A stretch of 64,000 bases of DNA from Persicaria tinctoria (Eukaryota > Streptophyta > Magnoliopsida > Caryophyllales > Polygonaceae): positions 87,096,107 to 87,160,106 of the forward strand of contig JBANSL010000006.1 in the NCBI GenBank assembly GCA_037127255.1, read 5' to 3'. The notes beneath the pieces are model-generated. The model made no database searches. It was not told the origin of the DNA and saw only the letters and a program-made list of their open reading frames with translations. Every line of letters starts with the position of its first letter. The first letter of the stretch is position 1. The translations under genes were made by a program, and so were the position numbers. This document shows positions 11,051 through 21,856 of the stretch, one piece after another.

Positions 11051-12494
11051 TACTTTTAATTGTCATTCAGGGGAAGAATTCAAACTCTCAACATCTTAGA
11101 TTCATTCTCATATGTCCCCTGCAATCAATTACCATCCTCGAAAAGGTACTTATGTCACAGATCCATGCATGTGCAATTTAAAAAGCAACATCTACTCATA
11201 AAAGGAGGGTTATGCAAAAACATTCATAAGTGACAAAGCATTAATAATCAAGAAGACTTTAGTTTAAGCTCAAGAAGGAGTAGATTGGTAAAAGGCTAAA
11301 GGTGGGCAATTTTTGGCAATGTGGTGCTTTTGATCCGGGGAAATGGAGTATTTCCAAATTTTGAGTTTCATACCACATTCTTTCTCCATTTGATTCATCA
11401 CCTTTCATAATGCTTTTATTCATAATAATGCTTTTACCTCTCTAACCTCAGCACTGCCTTCTCGCGAGTCGCAAACATGGGTGTCATGAATGGCCCCGAA
11501 TACTTAGTGCTTTGGACTCCTCACAATGTGTCCCATCTCTCCAAACTATTATCTCAGAGAGCAGGGTCAATCTACCTTTATCTCCTGAGGTGATTGGATT
11601 TTCTTTTACTCATTAAATTTTCCATATATTTCAACAATTTCCTTCCAAACTCCAATAATGATAATAACAACACAAACACCATATGACATCTCCATAATGT
11701 AACATCATTCTCAACATAATCCCCGGATAAGGTAAAGAATGAAAATATTTAGATCATGTGGAGCAATAATTGAAATAAGGCATATTATGGCTTTTGTGAT
11801 GCATAAGCATAGGTATGGCTAGGAATAAACAATGAGCATTATATGGAAATATAAAGTCCTCCATCATCTTATCATGCAATATGTCAAAAGCAACTTCAAA
11901 TTTTACCTCCTTTCATGGTTTTCAATAAATAATGCACTTCATTGTGACTTCCCTTTACTAGGCAATTTCATGCTATATCTCTAATGAATCCAATTTTGCA
12001 TCGTCGAGTTCAATATAAGCTTCCATGACATTAACCAAAATTTTCAATGGGGGTCATTTTTCAACACTTTGGAAAACATGTATATATAAGCACATAAATC
12101 AATAATGCCTTCCAAAATAGCCATGTAGCAATTCAAAGAAATAATGCACACATAATGTCAAATATGGCAAATATGCATAAAGTAAGCCCTTCCCCCACCC
12201 CATACTTAAACATTACAGTGTCCTCACTGTATAAAAACATAAGGTAAGGGTAAAGAAAGAAACTCACAAGACATGTGTGCAGAGCCTCAAAATATCGAAT
12301 GGAGCACCTCCTGGCCGAGTAGGACTTGGTTCTATCCATTGAACTGAAAAGTAGAAGACATATATCCACAATAGCAAAAAAAAAAAAAAGTGTTCAAAAC
12401 CAAAAACAAAAAAAAAACAAAGTCCCAAAAGTCCTAAAAAGTTTATGTACATGCTCTAGATTTTATAGTCGCTAGGCCGACTTTCCATTAATGC
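11051..12494 (-). other. A1 3' non-coding spacer
   Basis: No open frame of note. It contains the distal hairpin at 12214-12231 and is collinear with 56095-57529 in A3, so it is a family-specific 3' region, not random DNA. Confidence 0.75.
12214..12231 (-). other. Distal hairpin hp1 (A1)
   Basis: Sense strand TACAGTG-AGGA-CACTGTA, perfect 7-bp stem, followed by TTTAAGTATGGGGTGGGGG. Same loop as in C1 (8911) and D (45834) but a different paired stem. Confidence 0.7.
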
Positions 12495-15400
12495 TCAAAG
12501 TAGCATCTGCAGGGCCCATGTAGCTTGGGCTTCAAATAGGACTCCATTCTTGTCTATCAGCTGTAATCCTCCAGAATGGATCTTGTTCACCACGAACGGT
12601 CCCATCCGCTTCTTGTTGAATTTGTTGGGAAACCAATGATCCTTTGATTTAGAGACATAGAGCTTGTCTCCAACTTCATATTCCTTAGGCTCATCATTGG
12701 ATATCCTGCACAATCGCACATACCAAGGCAGACCTCTCCCATGTATAGATAAATCTTTAATGGAAATAGGCGAAGAAAGATCCATACCTTGACTTACCTT
12801 CGCAGAGATGGAATCGGGGACTACTGTATTTGGTCGATCTCGACTAGGGCTAGTCGATCTCGACAAGACTGCTGGTCCTGGTGGTGGTCTAGTCGAAGAG
12901 GCATAAGTCGACGAAGAACAGGTCTTGTCGACCTCGAGTAGCCTACTCGACATCGAGTAGGGCTTCGCTCCTGATGGCTCCAGCGTCGAGGAAGCAGGGT
13001 CTGGTGGCGCCGGGTGGTGGTCGACCTCGACAAGGCTTGTCGAGATCGAGTAGGCTGGTCCGTCAGGCGGCCTCTATGTCGAGGAAGACGGTGCCCGAGG
13101 ATCTTGGTCGATCTCGACTAGGGTAGTCGATCTCGACGAGGGCTCTCCTCCTGGTTGCTGTGGTGTCGAGGAAGAAAGGTCTGGTGGCACCGGGTGGTGG
13201 TCGACCTCGACAAGGGTGGTCGAGATCGACGAGGCTCCTGGCTCCTGTGGTCTCAGCGTCGAGGAGGGCGAAGTCGATCTAGGGCAAGTCTTGTCGATCT
13301 CGACAAGGCTGGTCGATCTCGACGAGCCTGGCCCTTCAGTGTTGCTACTCGACGATGCTGGTGCTGGTGGAGGCTCCTTGGTTTGGTCGAGATCGACTAG
13401 GGTTTGGTCGATCTTGACCCCATACTTAGCTCCTGTCAAGGCATCCGAAAAATAATTAATCCACAACGACTTACCTTGGTCCGTGTCGATTGGATTCTCT
13501 GTGTTCTCCTTGAGGATTGCCATGATCTCCTCCACCTGGGCTTCCATGTCCCTCTTTTCTATCTCATCAGGGGTCATATTTCTGACCTTGGGTTCCCCGC
13601 AGGTGATGTAGCCAGCTGAGATAGATTTGACCTCTTCCATTGGACCTGTATGCCTTTCAGTTTTATTAAAGGAATACTCAATTACCTCATCGCTGATGTT
13701 GAAGGTGAGCACTCCTTTCCTTACGCTTATGTTGGCATCCACCGTCGCCAAGAATGGTCTTTCTAAGATAATTGGACAAGCAGGATCTTCTTGCATATCA
13801 ACTATTAAGAAATCAGCAGGGACGAAGAATTTACCTACTTGTACTGGGACATTTTCCACCATGCCTGTGGGGATGACCACCGTGTTGTTGGCCATGTAAA
13901 GTCTAGCATCCACAGGCTCCAAGGCACCTATCTTAATCTTGGACCAAATTGTTAAAGGCATTATACTCACACTAGCTCCAAGATCACATAGGGCATTAAT
14001 CTTGTATGGACCAAATCCAATAGTTATAGTAAACTTACCTGGATCCGGCCTCTTCTCCAATATGTCCAGATGGCTGCATTCCTCTGTGATTTCAGCCATC
14101 GATCGCTTTTTGCTTAGAATCTCCTTCAGGAACTTGACATAAGATGGCATTTCATTGAGAGCTTCTGTGAAGGGGATGGTGACGTTGAGCTTCTAAAGCA
14201 TCTTGATGAAGCGCTGAAACTTTTTCTCCGCCGGGTCCTTTAGAGATTTTGTGGGGAAAAGCAGCTTCTTTTTCTGATTCGGAGCCAGAACAGACGTCGG
14301 AGGTGCTGCAGACTTCTCTATGTCGACCAGGGGCTCCTCGACATCGACAAGGCCTTTGGCGACATCGACCAGATTGGGCCCAGTCGAGTTGATGTGTGGT
14401 GCAGACGAAGATTCTGGAAGTGTCTCCTCGAGGTCGACGAGGCTCTTGTCGAGGTCGACCACGGCTTTGTCGAGATCGACTTGCTGTTCCTCGTCGTTCT
14501 GCTGCTTTCCGACCTCTGGCTCTTGCAGTTGATGGCCGCTTCTGAGTTTTATAGCAGCGATGTGTCCAGTCTTTCCCTTAGGATTTGGTTATGAAGATCC
14601 TGGAAGTGTCCCTGACTGTCTAGGAATTCCGGCTGCTAGCTGACCAATCTGTGTATCAACTGATTTTCGCCAGATATCAATTTCCCCAAGCCTAGAGTTG
14701 ACACCTTGCATCTGAGTATAGACGGAGTTGAAAGATTGCCTAGTTTCTGAGTGGTTTCTCCGTATTTCCTCCAGGACTGTCTGTATATCATCCTTTTTCC
14801 GCTCCCTTTCCGGATGTCCTGGAGCTCTGTAGGGCGGGGGATTCCTAGGGACACCTTATTTCCATTGTGGTTGCTGAAACCTTTGGTCCCCCATGTAGCG
14901 ATTTGGACCCCCTGCGTAAGCTGCATCCTCATGGTGCTCTGCCAGCCTGACTTGCTCTGTGTGTGGGCAGTCAGGAGTGGTGTGCCTTTGCGATCCGCAT
15001 TCTATGCAAGGCTGGTTGACAGAGAGATACTTTACTTGCTTGATGAGCTTCTTATTCTGGTCTCTGTAGTATTGCTCCCTAACATCAGGATCAATCTCCT
15101 TAGGTGGCTCATATAGGGGCATGGATGGTGCTGGCCTGGCGTATGAGTTCTCTTCATAGGTTGCAGTAGACCCATACTTGTTGTCGTAGTTGGTGAGCTT
15201 ATCTAGCACACCCCATGCGTCACTTGGCGGCATTGTCAGATACTCATAGTGAGTATAATTGTTGATTCTGTCCTTAGTGACTTGATCAAGAGAGTTGAAG
15301 AAGATCTCCTGAATGATGTAGGGTGGATGTCCATGAGTAGGGAAAGATCGTAGCAGTTCCTTGTAGCGTTCCCATGCCCTTGCCAGCGGTTCCCCTTTCT

Positions 15401-15914
15401 GCTGTTTAAAGGCGGTGATTCTCTGGCGGAGATGTGCTGTTTTGGCAGGTGGGAAGAATTTGTTGAGAAACTCTTGCTCTACTTGGGCCCAGGTTGTGAG
15501 TGATTTTGCTTTAAGCCCTTCCAGCCATTTCAGTGCAGGTCCAGCGAGCGACCAACGGAAAGCTTTCATCTTGACATATTCCAGAGTTGTACGTTCTGCA
15601 AGAGTACGGCACATATCATGAAAATTAGTAATATGTTCAAGAGGACACTCATTAAATCTGCCGTAAAAGGCATTATTTTTAAGCTCTATAAGAAACTGAG
15701 TGCGAATTTCAAAAGAGTTTTCAAGGATTAGAATCGCCGATTCAGGCATGACGAGAGTTGGGTGCATGTAGTCCTCTGCCGTGGTTGGATACTGGGCAAG
15801 CTCAGCCTGTGCATGTTCCCTTGCTGCTCTCTCAGGGGCGATAGCAGCATCCTTTGCGGCCAATTCCCTGGTAAGCCTAGCGACCAGCTGTTCCTGTGTT
15901 TCAGCAGCCGCCAT
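12495..15914 (-). pseudogene. gag-protease ORF of A1, broken
   Basis: Collinear with the intact 1146-codon ORF of A3. From 15914: coiled-coil-like N-terminus, Gag core (L-N-K-F-F-P-P, then R-x-R-I-T-A-F), CCHC knuckle C-I-E-C-G-x4-H-x4-C, aspartic protease with C-D-L-G-A-S (the D-L-G form usual in Athila) and I-L-E-R-P-F-L-A-T in the flap-side strand, repeats of S-L-V-E-I-D type, and a C-terminal module with M-G-P-F-V-V. Frame-breaking changes include TAA at 14856 (CAA in A3), TAG at 14193 (CAG in A3), TAG at 13074 and frame shifts around 14600-14900. No RT, RNaseH or integrase core. Confidence 0.85.
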
Positions 15915-15922
15915 GATCCTTT

Positions 15923-18073
15923 TGTTGTTGCAGGAGTAAATCGAGTATTGAAATAAATATAGAATAAAGATCAGATTGACTTCCCTGTCTCAGCAAATAA
16001 ATACAAGACTTCCTCCCATTGTAGTAAGAGAAAATTAGGATCGAATCCACGAGGAAGCACGTCAGCAGTTCTCAGGTAGCAACAGATCTCACATACAGAG
16101 CAGCAGAAAGACAGAAACAAGAGCAGAAAAGACAAACAAAAGCAAAGAACAAAGCAAAACAGAAAATAAAAAGCAAAGCAGAAACTAAAAGCAAAGCAAA
16201 GGCTCGTCGATCTCGACAAACAGTACACGAGATCGACCACAGCAGTCGACGAAAACAGAAAGTGAAAATCACAGCAGACAGGCAAACCCGGCAAGGGCAA
16301 CTCGATCTCGACCAAGGCTTTGTCTATGTCGACAAGAAAGACAGAAAATATAAATTTGCAAAATCTCGAACAAAATTCAGATTTTTGATGAAAATAAATC
16401 AATATGCTAAAAGACTTCCAAAGCCAGGGTTTCAACACCACAACGATAACCATGCAAAAAATAACTTTCGTCATTAACAAATAGGCATATAGAGGCTTTC
16501 GCATAAACCCTAATTGTTACTAACCCTTTTCACATAATTAACCCAAGTTGCATTAAGATCACTTTCGCTTCAATAACACAAACAAGGATCACCTTCAACT
16601 CTCGCAAAAGAATCATGCTCATAGGGATAGAAGATGAATTGCACAAAAAGATCTGACCTTTATCGCATTGCCTCACATGGCCACCGTCGGGCTCACCCCA
16701 GCCCCAGAAGTGGGTGGACTACTCACGCCTCATCGCAATCGCAGATATTGATGTATAAAAAGAACTAACTTGCATTAAAACTAAATTCAAAGCCTTTTAC
16801 AATCCTGGCAATCAACTTTCGCAGAAAGCCAAAACCCTAAAAACCTTAGAACTCCTAAACTACTCTGTGGAACTACTAATTGTCTCTGAAATTGAATTGT
16901 GATGGAATTAGATGTTGAATGAATAAAACTGAGCCCCCTAGGGCCTTATTTATAGACTTCATTCCCTAGCTATTCTAGGAAAGAAGATATCTATCTCTAT
17001 CTAAAATTATATCTAAAACTTGAAAGGATAAATAAATTACCTATTGGAAATAAATCTCAAAGGAAAAGATAAAACTAAATAGGTAAGTCTTCATGTCTTG
17101 ATAGATCTTGTCTCCTTGATGATAGAACTTGATGGAATCGGATAGATCTTCGGCCAAATCGACTCCTTCGCGCCCAAGGAATCTCAATTCTACTCGGACA
17201 GGTCTCGTCGAGAAGTTTCTGGAAACGGCTCTACTCGACCTCGACCACGGCTCGTCGACCTCGAGTAGGGTGGTTCGTCGACTGGACCTCCTCGTCTAGA
17301 TCTGCTCGATGTGCTCGGACTTGGCTCACGGGTGCTCGTCGATGTCGACAAGGGCTCGTCGAGGTCGAGTAGACTGGCTATGTCGACTGGGTCTTCTCGG
17401 GTGGCTCTACTCGACAGGCTCGGATCTGGACTCGGGGCTCGTCGATCTCGACTAACTCTTGTCGAGGTCGAGTAGAGGTGGTCTGCGTCTTCGTCCTCGG
17501 CTTCTCGGCTCGGTACAGCTCGTCGACTCCAGTCATGGCTCGTCGATCTCGACCAGGGGTACTCGAGATCGAGTAGGGTTCCGGGAGTCGGGTTGTCTCT
17601 GACTCAGTGTCCTCGATCAGCTCTGCTCGACCAGGTCTGCTCGACCAGGGCTCGTCGAGATCGAGTAGAGTCTAGTCGATCTCGAGTAGAGTTTTCTCAG
17701 TTTTCTGCTCTGTTCTGGAAACACACTTTCCTGATTTCTCGTTTGTCGGATTGACGCATATGACCATGCGTTGGAAAGCTCTTTCCGAGGGCTACAACTC
17801 TCATGAAGACATCAAAGCTTGATTCAGAACGAAGAATGATGAAAAATGGCCTTTTCTCCAGCTGCACCATTCTTAGCTTCTCCATGAGTTTCCTTTAAGC
17901 TCCAAAGTGCGTCCGATTTCTGCGAAATATAACCAAAACTTGTGTAGACCTCCATATATTGCAAATAAGTGTAAACTACACAGATTCTGTATTATTCTAA
18001 CCCAAATGCATGCAATGTATGCAGAAATCGATATAAAAGTAAGTGTAAAACATGGCGAATTAGGCTCACAACA
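15923..18073 (-). repeat. A1 right (5') LTR, A-type
   Basis: From TGTTGTTGCAGG to CTCACAACA, TATA box at 16947-16954. Its first 300 bp resemble A3, not the A1 left LTR. It directly follows CCATGATCCTTT of gag with no primer site between, unlike A3. Confidence 0.85.
16200..16345 (-). repeat. TCGA dyads in the R/U5 part (A1 right)
   Basis: Copies such as GTCGATCTCGAC, CGAGATCGACCAC and TCGATCTCGACC downstream of the TATA box; equivalents at 9060-9240, 54075-54330, 61345-61600 and 50505-50680. Confidence 0.75.
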
Positions 18074-18078
18074 GAGGA

Positions 18079-18319
18079 CAAAGTAAACTTTTAAGCATGG
18101 GGTGGGGGAATTCAAGTGTAGCTCCGATTTTATATATATGTTAGTTTCTTGTTTTCTTTTTCCGTATTTTTTTAATGCATTTCATTGCATTATTGCATTT
18201 CATTATAGGTTGCACTATATATATTTGATAATTATAAGTCATTGAGTCTTTGTTTTTGATTTGCTAGTTTCTTTTAGTTGTTTTTATAGGGAAGTTATTT
18301 CTATGATTGATATGACCTC
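18079..18319 (+). other. C1 3' region, right arm of hp1 and G-rich tail
   Basis: Starts with CAAAGTAAA, the right arm of hp1, followed by TTTTAAGCATGGGGTGGGGG. T-rich non-coding DNA then runs to the copia target duplication ACCTC (18315-18319). Confidence 0.65.
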
Positions 18320-19330
18320 TGAAGGTTCGATAATATAAAACAATGTAATATAGAAATACTCTAGAAGGGGGGTTCAATAGAGTATGCCTGTTTTTCGCAG
18401 AAAGTCTCAAGACTTTTGGAGCTGGAACCAAAACCTTTGAGATAAACCTGAATCACAAAGTTAAACAATTCGAACCAAGTTCGGAAATAAGGTAAAGCAA
18501 GTAAGTAAAGGACACGAGTAATTGTTTATGAGGTTCAGCACAACTGGCCTACGTCCCCGCCTAGGGTTCTTCCACAACCCTAGGATTCAAAGGCTTTATT
18601 GAATGCTTGGCTTAGGATCCTAATAGCTCGCCGAGAAGCCTCTCTCCTATACAATTGCAATCTAGTCAACTCACGTTCCCTTGGAGTCCTAGACCAATCT
18701 AGAAGAGCCCCACCTCTCTTAGCTATCTAGTACAATCCTCTAACTCTCGCAAATCAATAGCCTAGTGCAACTTCCCGAGTTATAAACTCTCGAGTAACAC
18801 TTGAAATGAATATATCCTATAAGCTCACAGTGACTCTCAAAGGCTTTGAAATAAACAACAAACTATTTGAGCGCTTTTCAGAGAGACACTTGGAAGACAG
18901 ATCGCTTGAATGAATGAAGCTCGTGTGTAGCACTTGTACTTCTGTCTTCTCCTTCCTTTCCTTTATATACTAGCATGGAGATAGCATGGAGCGTGTGGAT
19001 CTTCATCACCAGATCTCCAACGGCTCTTTTGGAATCAGTTCGATCTTGTAATCTTCTATATAAGGATACTTTGAAACGCCATGATCTAATTTGAACTGAT
19101 CTCTTCAACATGTAAGGAAGGATGTAATCTCGATTTATACTTCCTGAAATGGTTAGTCATTCATATATATATAATATAATGGATGTATATAATAAGATAA
19201 AATAATATACGAATAATAAGATAGGTTTTGTATTTCATAAACTGTTAATACTCCAAGGCCTTTGACACAAACATCCTGTCAAAGCCTTTGGAACAACTAT
19301 TCCGATTTTCATCAAGGGAGGGAGTTATCA
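18320..19330 (-). repeat. copia 3' LTR (left)
   Basis: TGAAGGTTCG...GAGTTATCA; TATA box (TATATAAA, minus) at 18962-18969. It has 106 bp (19127-19232) missing from the right LTR. Confidence 0.93.
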
Positions 19331-19343
19331 ATCTCCCCCTTGA
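19331..19343 (-). promoter_or_regulatory. copia polypurine tract
   Basis: Minus strand CAAGGGGGAGAT directly before the 3' LTR: primer for plus-strand DNA synthesis. Confidence 0.85.
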
Positions 19344-19682
19344 TGAAAGACAAAACCTGTGCGTCCCTGCAACTTAGTCAAACAGATATATCATAATCAA
19401 AATCAGACTAAGTACCTGCAAGGGTTAGACAAATGTTGGATCAAATTTTTAAAGCATGCAAAAACTATCCAACGGAAAACCATAAATCAAAAGGCAAGGT
19501 CTTCCAAGACCTTTAATCAGAGGTTTTCAAGGTCTAACGATCATCTCCCCCTTTTTGTCTTTCAACAAAGGGCGGAGGTAAAATAGTCTCCAAAAGTTAC
19601 CAAATGTTTTGAAAATGTTTCAAAAACCAGCAAAGTAATAAGTTCCAGGGGTGGGATAGGGTGGGATTAGGTTTAGGCTTGG

Positions 19683-21398
19683 TCAATCCAGAGCATCATC
19701 GGTGAGCCTCGTCCACAGTCCTTCCAGCATCGTTGAAATCCCGCTCATCGTCGTCATCACCTCCTTTTGCAGCTCCTTAATATCCAGGCGAACTTCCTCC
19801 AAGCCCAACTCAAGGTTGTCCATGCGTTCATCGAAAGCTGGAGTAGTGGGAAAGGCTTTTGAAGGAGTGGCAAGACTCAAGGTCCCTTGGGGAGACCGAG
19901 TGATGCCAATCTTTTCAAGGCCTTTAGAGTCGAACATACCCGTATGACGCAGTTGTTCTTCATTTTTGAGATCAATTCCAAAAGCTTTGAAGATAGGGGT
20001 CAAAAGGGTAGCAAAGGGGAGGGGAGAGCCTTTTCGAGCTTTTCTGGCATGGGCCATGGTTCCAAGGTTGGTGTTGGCCAGATCAGGATCAAGGCCATTT
20101 AGAATGCGGTAGAGCAGGACCATGGCATTGTCGGTCAGGAGTGAGCCAGAGTTGAGACGGGGTAAGAGGCATCTAACAATGATGTTAAAGATAATTTTTG
20201 CCTCAAGGGTTAGGGATGACTGGGTGAGTTGTTTTGAGGTGCTGTTGGACGCTTCGGGTAGGAGATATTTGGCTCGGGCTAGAATGATGCAGTTTTCTTT
20301 TGAGGGGTGGATTTCAGATGGTGGAACAGGGGTAGGTAAGCCTAGGAGATCTGCAAAATCATTGGGGTTGAGAGAGATTCTAACCCCTTTGACAACAGTC
20401 TCGAAAGACCAACCATCAGTGTCGTTCTTGGCTTTTAGGTTAATGTAGAAGAGTCGGGTAAGCTCAGGGTAGTAAACAGTTTCTCGGTTAAGAAGAGTCC
20501 AGGTTGGGGAATTTTTGAGGAGCTCAATGCAAGGCATCTTCAAAGCTTCAAAGAATTCGAAATCTAAAAAATCCGAACAGCTAAGCTTACGAGTACGAAA
20601 CTCGTCTACCCACTTACCAGCAGTCTCAGCATCTAAAAACCAAGAGGAGGGCAAGGATTGATTTACCTGGATATAGGCCGGGGGGTCTGCGTTCTTTCTG
20701 CGCGCAACAGTTGGAGCAGCTCTCTTGACAGGCGCTACAAGACTCTTGACAGGGCCCTTCCTGGTACGCTTAGGGGATGGAGGCTTGACTGGAGCAGGGG
20801 CTTTCCGCTTCTTCGGAGACGGGGGAGGAGGAGGAGAAGGAGAGGGAGTTTCTTCCTCCTCTTCCTCAGACCCCGAGTCCTCACCGGACCCCGCTTCATC
20901 ACCTTCAGGATCCTTGTCCTCTCCGGATCCTTCGTGCTCTTCCTCTTCCTCTTCTTCTTCCTCAGGCTCCACCTAGGATGGAACCTCTTCGACTTCGGCT
21001 TCCTTCTGAATTCGCTCAGCTTCCTCCTCGGCCAGTCTCTTAGCAAGCTCGACCTCCTCATCGGCCTTTTTCTGTCTCAAGGCCTCCTCCTCGGCTTCCC
21101 TGGCAGCATCTCTTTCCAGGGCGGCATCAAGGTCGTCTTCCTCTTCTTCCTCATCCTCTTCCTCAGCCAGGATCTTTCTCTTCCCCTTTTGTTTAGCACT
21201 CAAGGGTTTCTTAGCAGCACGTTTCTGAGAGCCTTTGGGAGCCGTGGCCGAGCTCGTCTTAACGGTGGTCTGGATAACTGCTGGGATGATGGCTTGAGTG
21301 GCAGGTTCGGGTGTGGGAGAGGTAGAAGTGGCCTGGCGTCCCTTGGGGGTGGCGCCAAGTCTTTTGGGAGTGACGACTTTCTTGGTTTTGGGTGCCAT
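19683..21398 (-). pseudogene. Third ORF of the copia element (env-like position)
   Basis: Two in-frame pieces, 21398-20976 and 20972-19683, joined across one TAG at 20973-20975; about 571 codons in all. The N-terminal third is lysine/alanine-rich, then strongly acidic, then proline-rich with basic K-K-R-K and K-R-T-R-K motifs that look like nuclear localisation signals. The middle has a conserved-looking globular part (L-T-R-L-F-Y-I-N-L-K, then G-V-R-I-S-L-N-P-N-D-F-A-D-L-L-G-L-P), the kind of domain labelled putative plant transposon protein. A short coiled coil ends it. I see no signal peptide or membrane segment, so 'env-like' describes its position only. Confidence 0.75.
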
Positions 21399-21856
21399 GG
21401 AGGTAGTCGGTTAGGGTTTCTTTGAGAGGTTGAAGATGAAGGAGTGGAAAGGGTTTGGAAAAATCTGAGTGTGGGTTGTGATCGGGTACAGAATTAGTTT
21501 AAGTAGAGAGAGAAGGTGACAGATTGATGGGATGGGTTTAGGGTTCCAAGGAAAGAAATCATTACCTTGCCAAGTTGAAGGATTTTCAAATTCAAATTTC
21601 CCTAAAAATCGGACTAAGCACAAACCAATTTAGTTCCAAAAATAAAAAAAATCTTAACGGTTAAGGAAATCATAGAAATAGGCAATTTTTGAAATCCGAT
21701 TAAAATAAATATAATTGATTAAATATCTAAAAAGATATTAACCAAAAATATACGATCCGATATATGTACTCCACTGTTCAGTTTGCAGACCTTGACATAA
21801 CTCTCAAAGGTCTTGATACTGAGTGGAGTTTATCTTTCGTAAAGGGAAGGCCCCCC

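Larger units (their letters stand above)
8915..18073 (-). mobile_element. Element A1: non-autonomous gag-protease LTR element
   Basis: Flanked by the 5-bp duplication GAGGA (8910-8914 and 18074-18078). Minus orientation: 5' LTR on the right (15923-18073), 3' LTR on the left (8915-11014). Internal part holds a broken gag-PR reading frame, no RT or integrase, and two hairpins. Two anomalies mark it as a recombinant: the first 210 bp of the left LTR are of B type (TGACGAGAGGGTTTCTCGACC) while the right LTR starts as A type (TGTTGTTGCAGG), and the primer site plus about 160 bp of leader found in A3 are absent at the right LTR junction. Confidence 0.85.

Noticed and set aside
13155..13899. Several plus-strand open frames opposite gag-protease (also 58373-59557)
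   Set aside because: Shadows of the minus-strand ORF; they recur in A1 and A3 only because the DNA is homologous.
20658..21425. 255-codon open frame on the plus strand
   Set aside because: Lies opposite the acidic/basic low-complexity part of the copia third ORF; its composition is the complement of that sequence.
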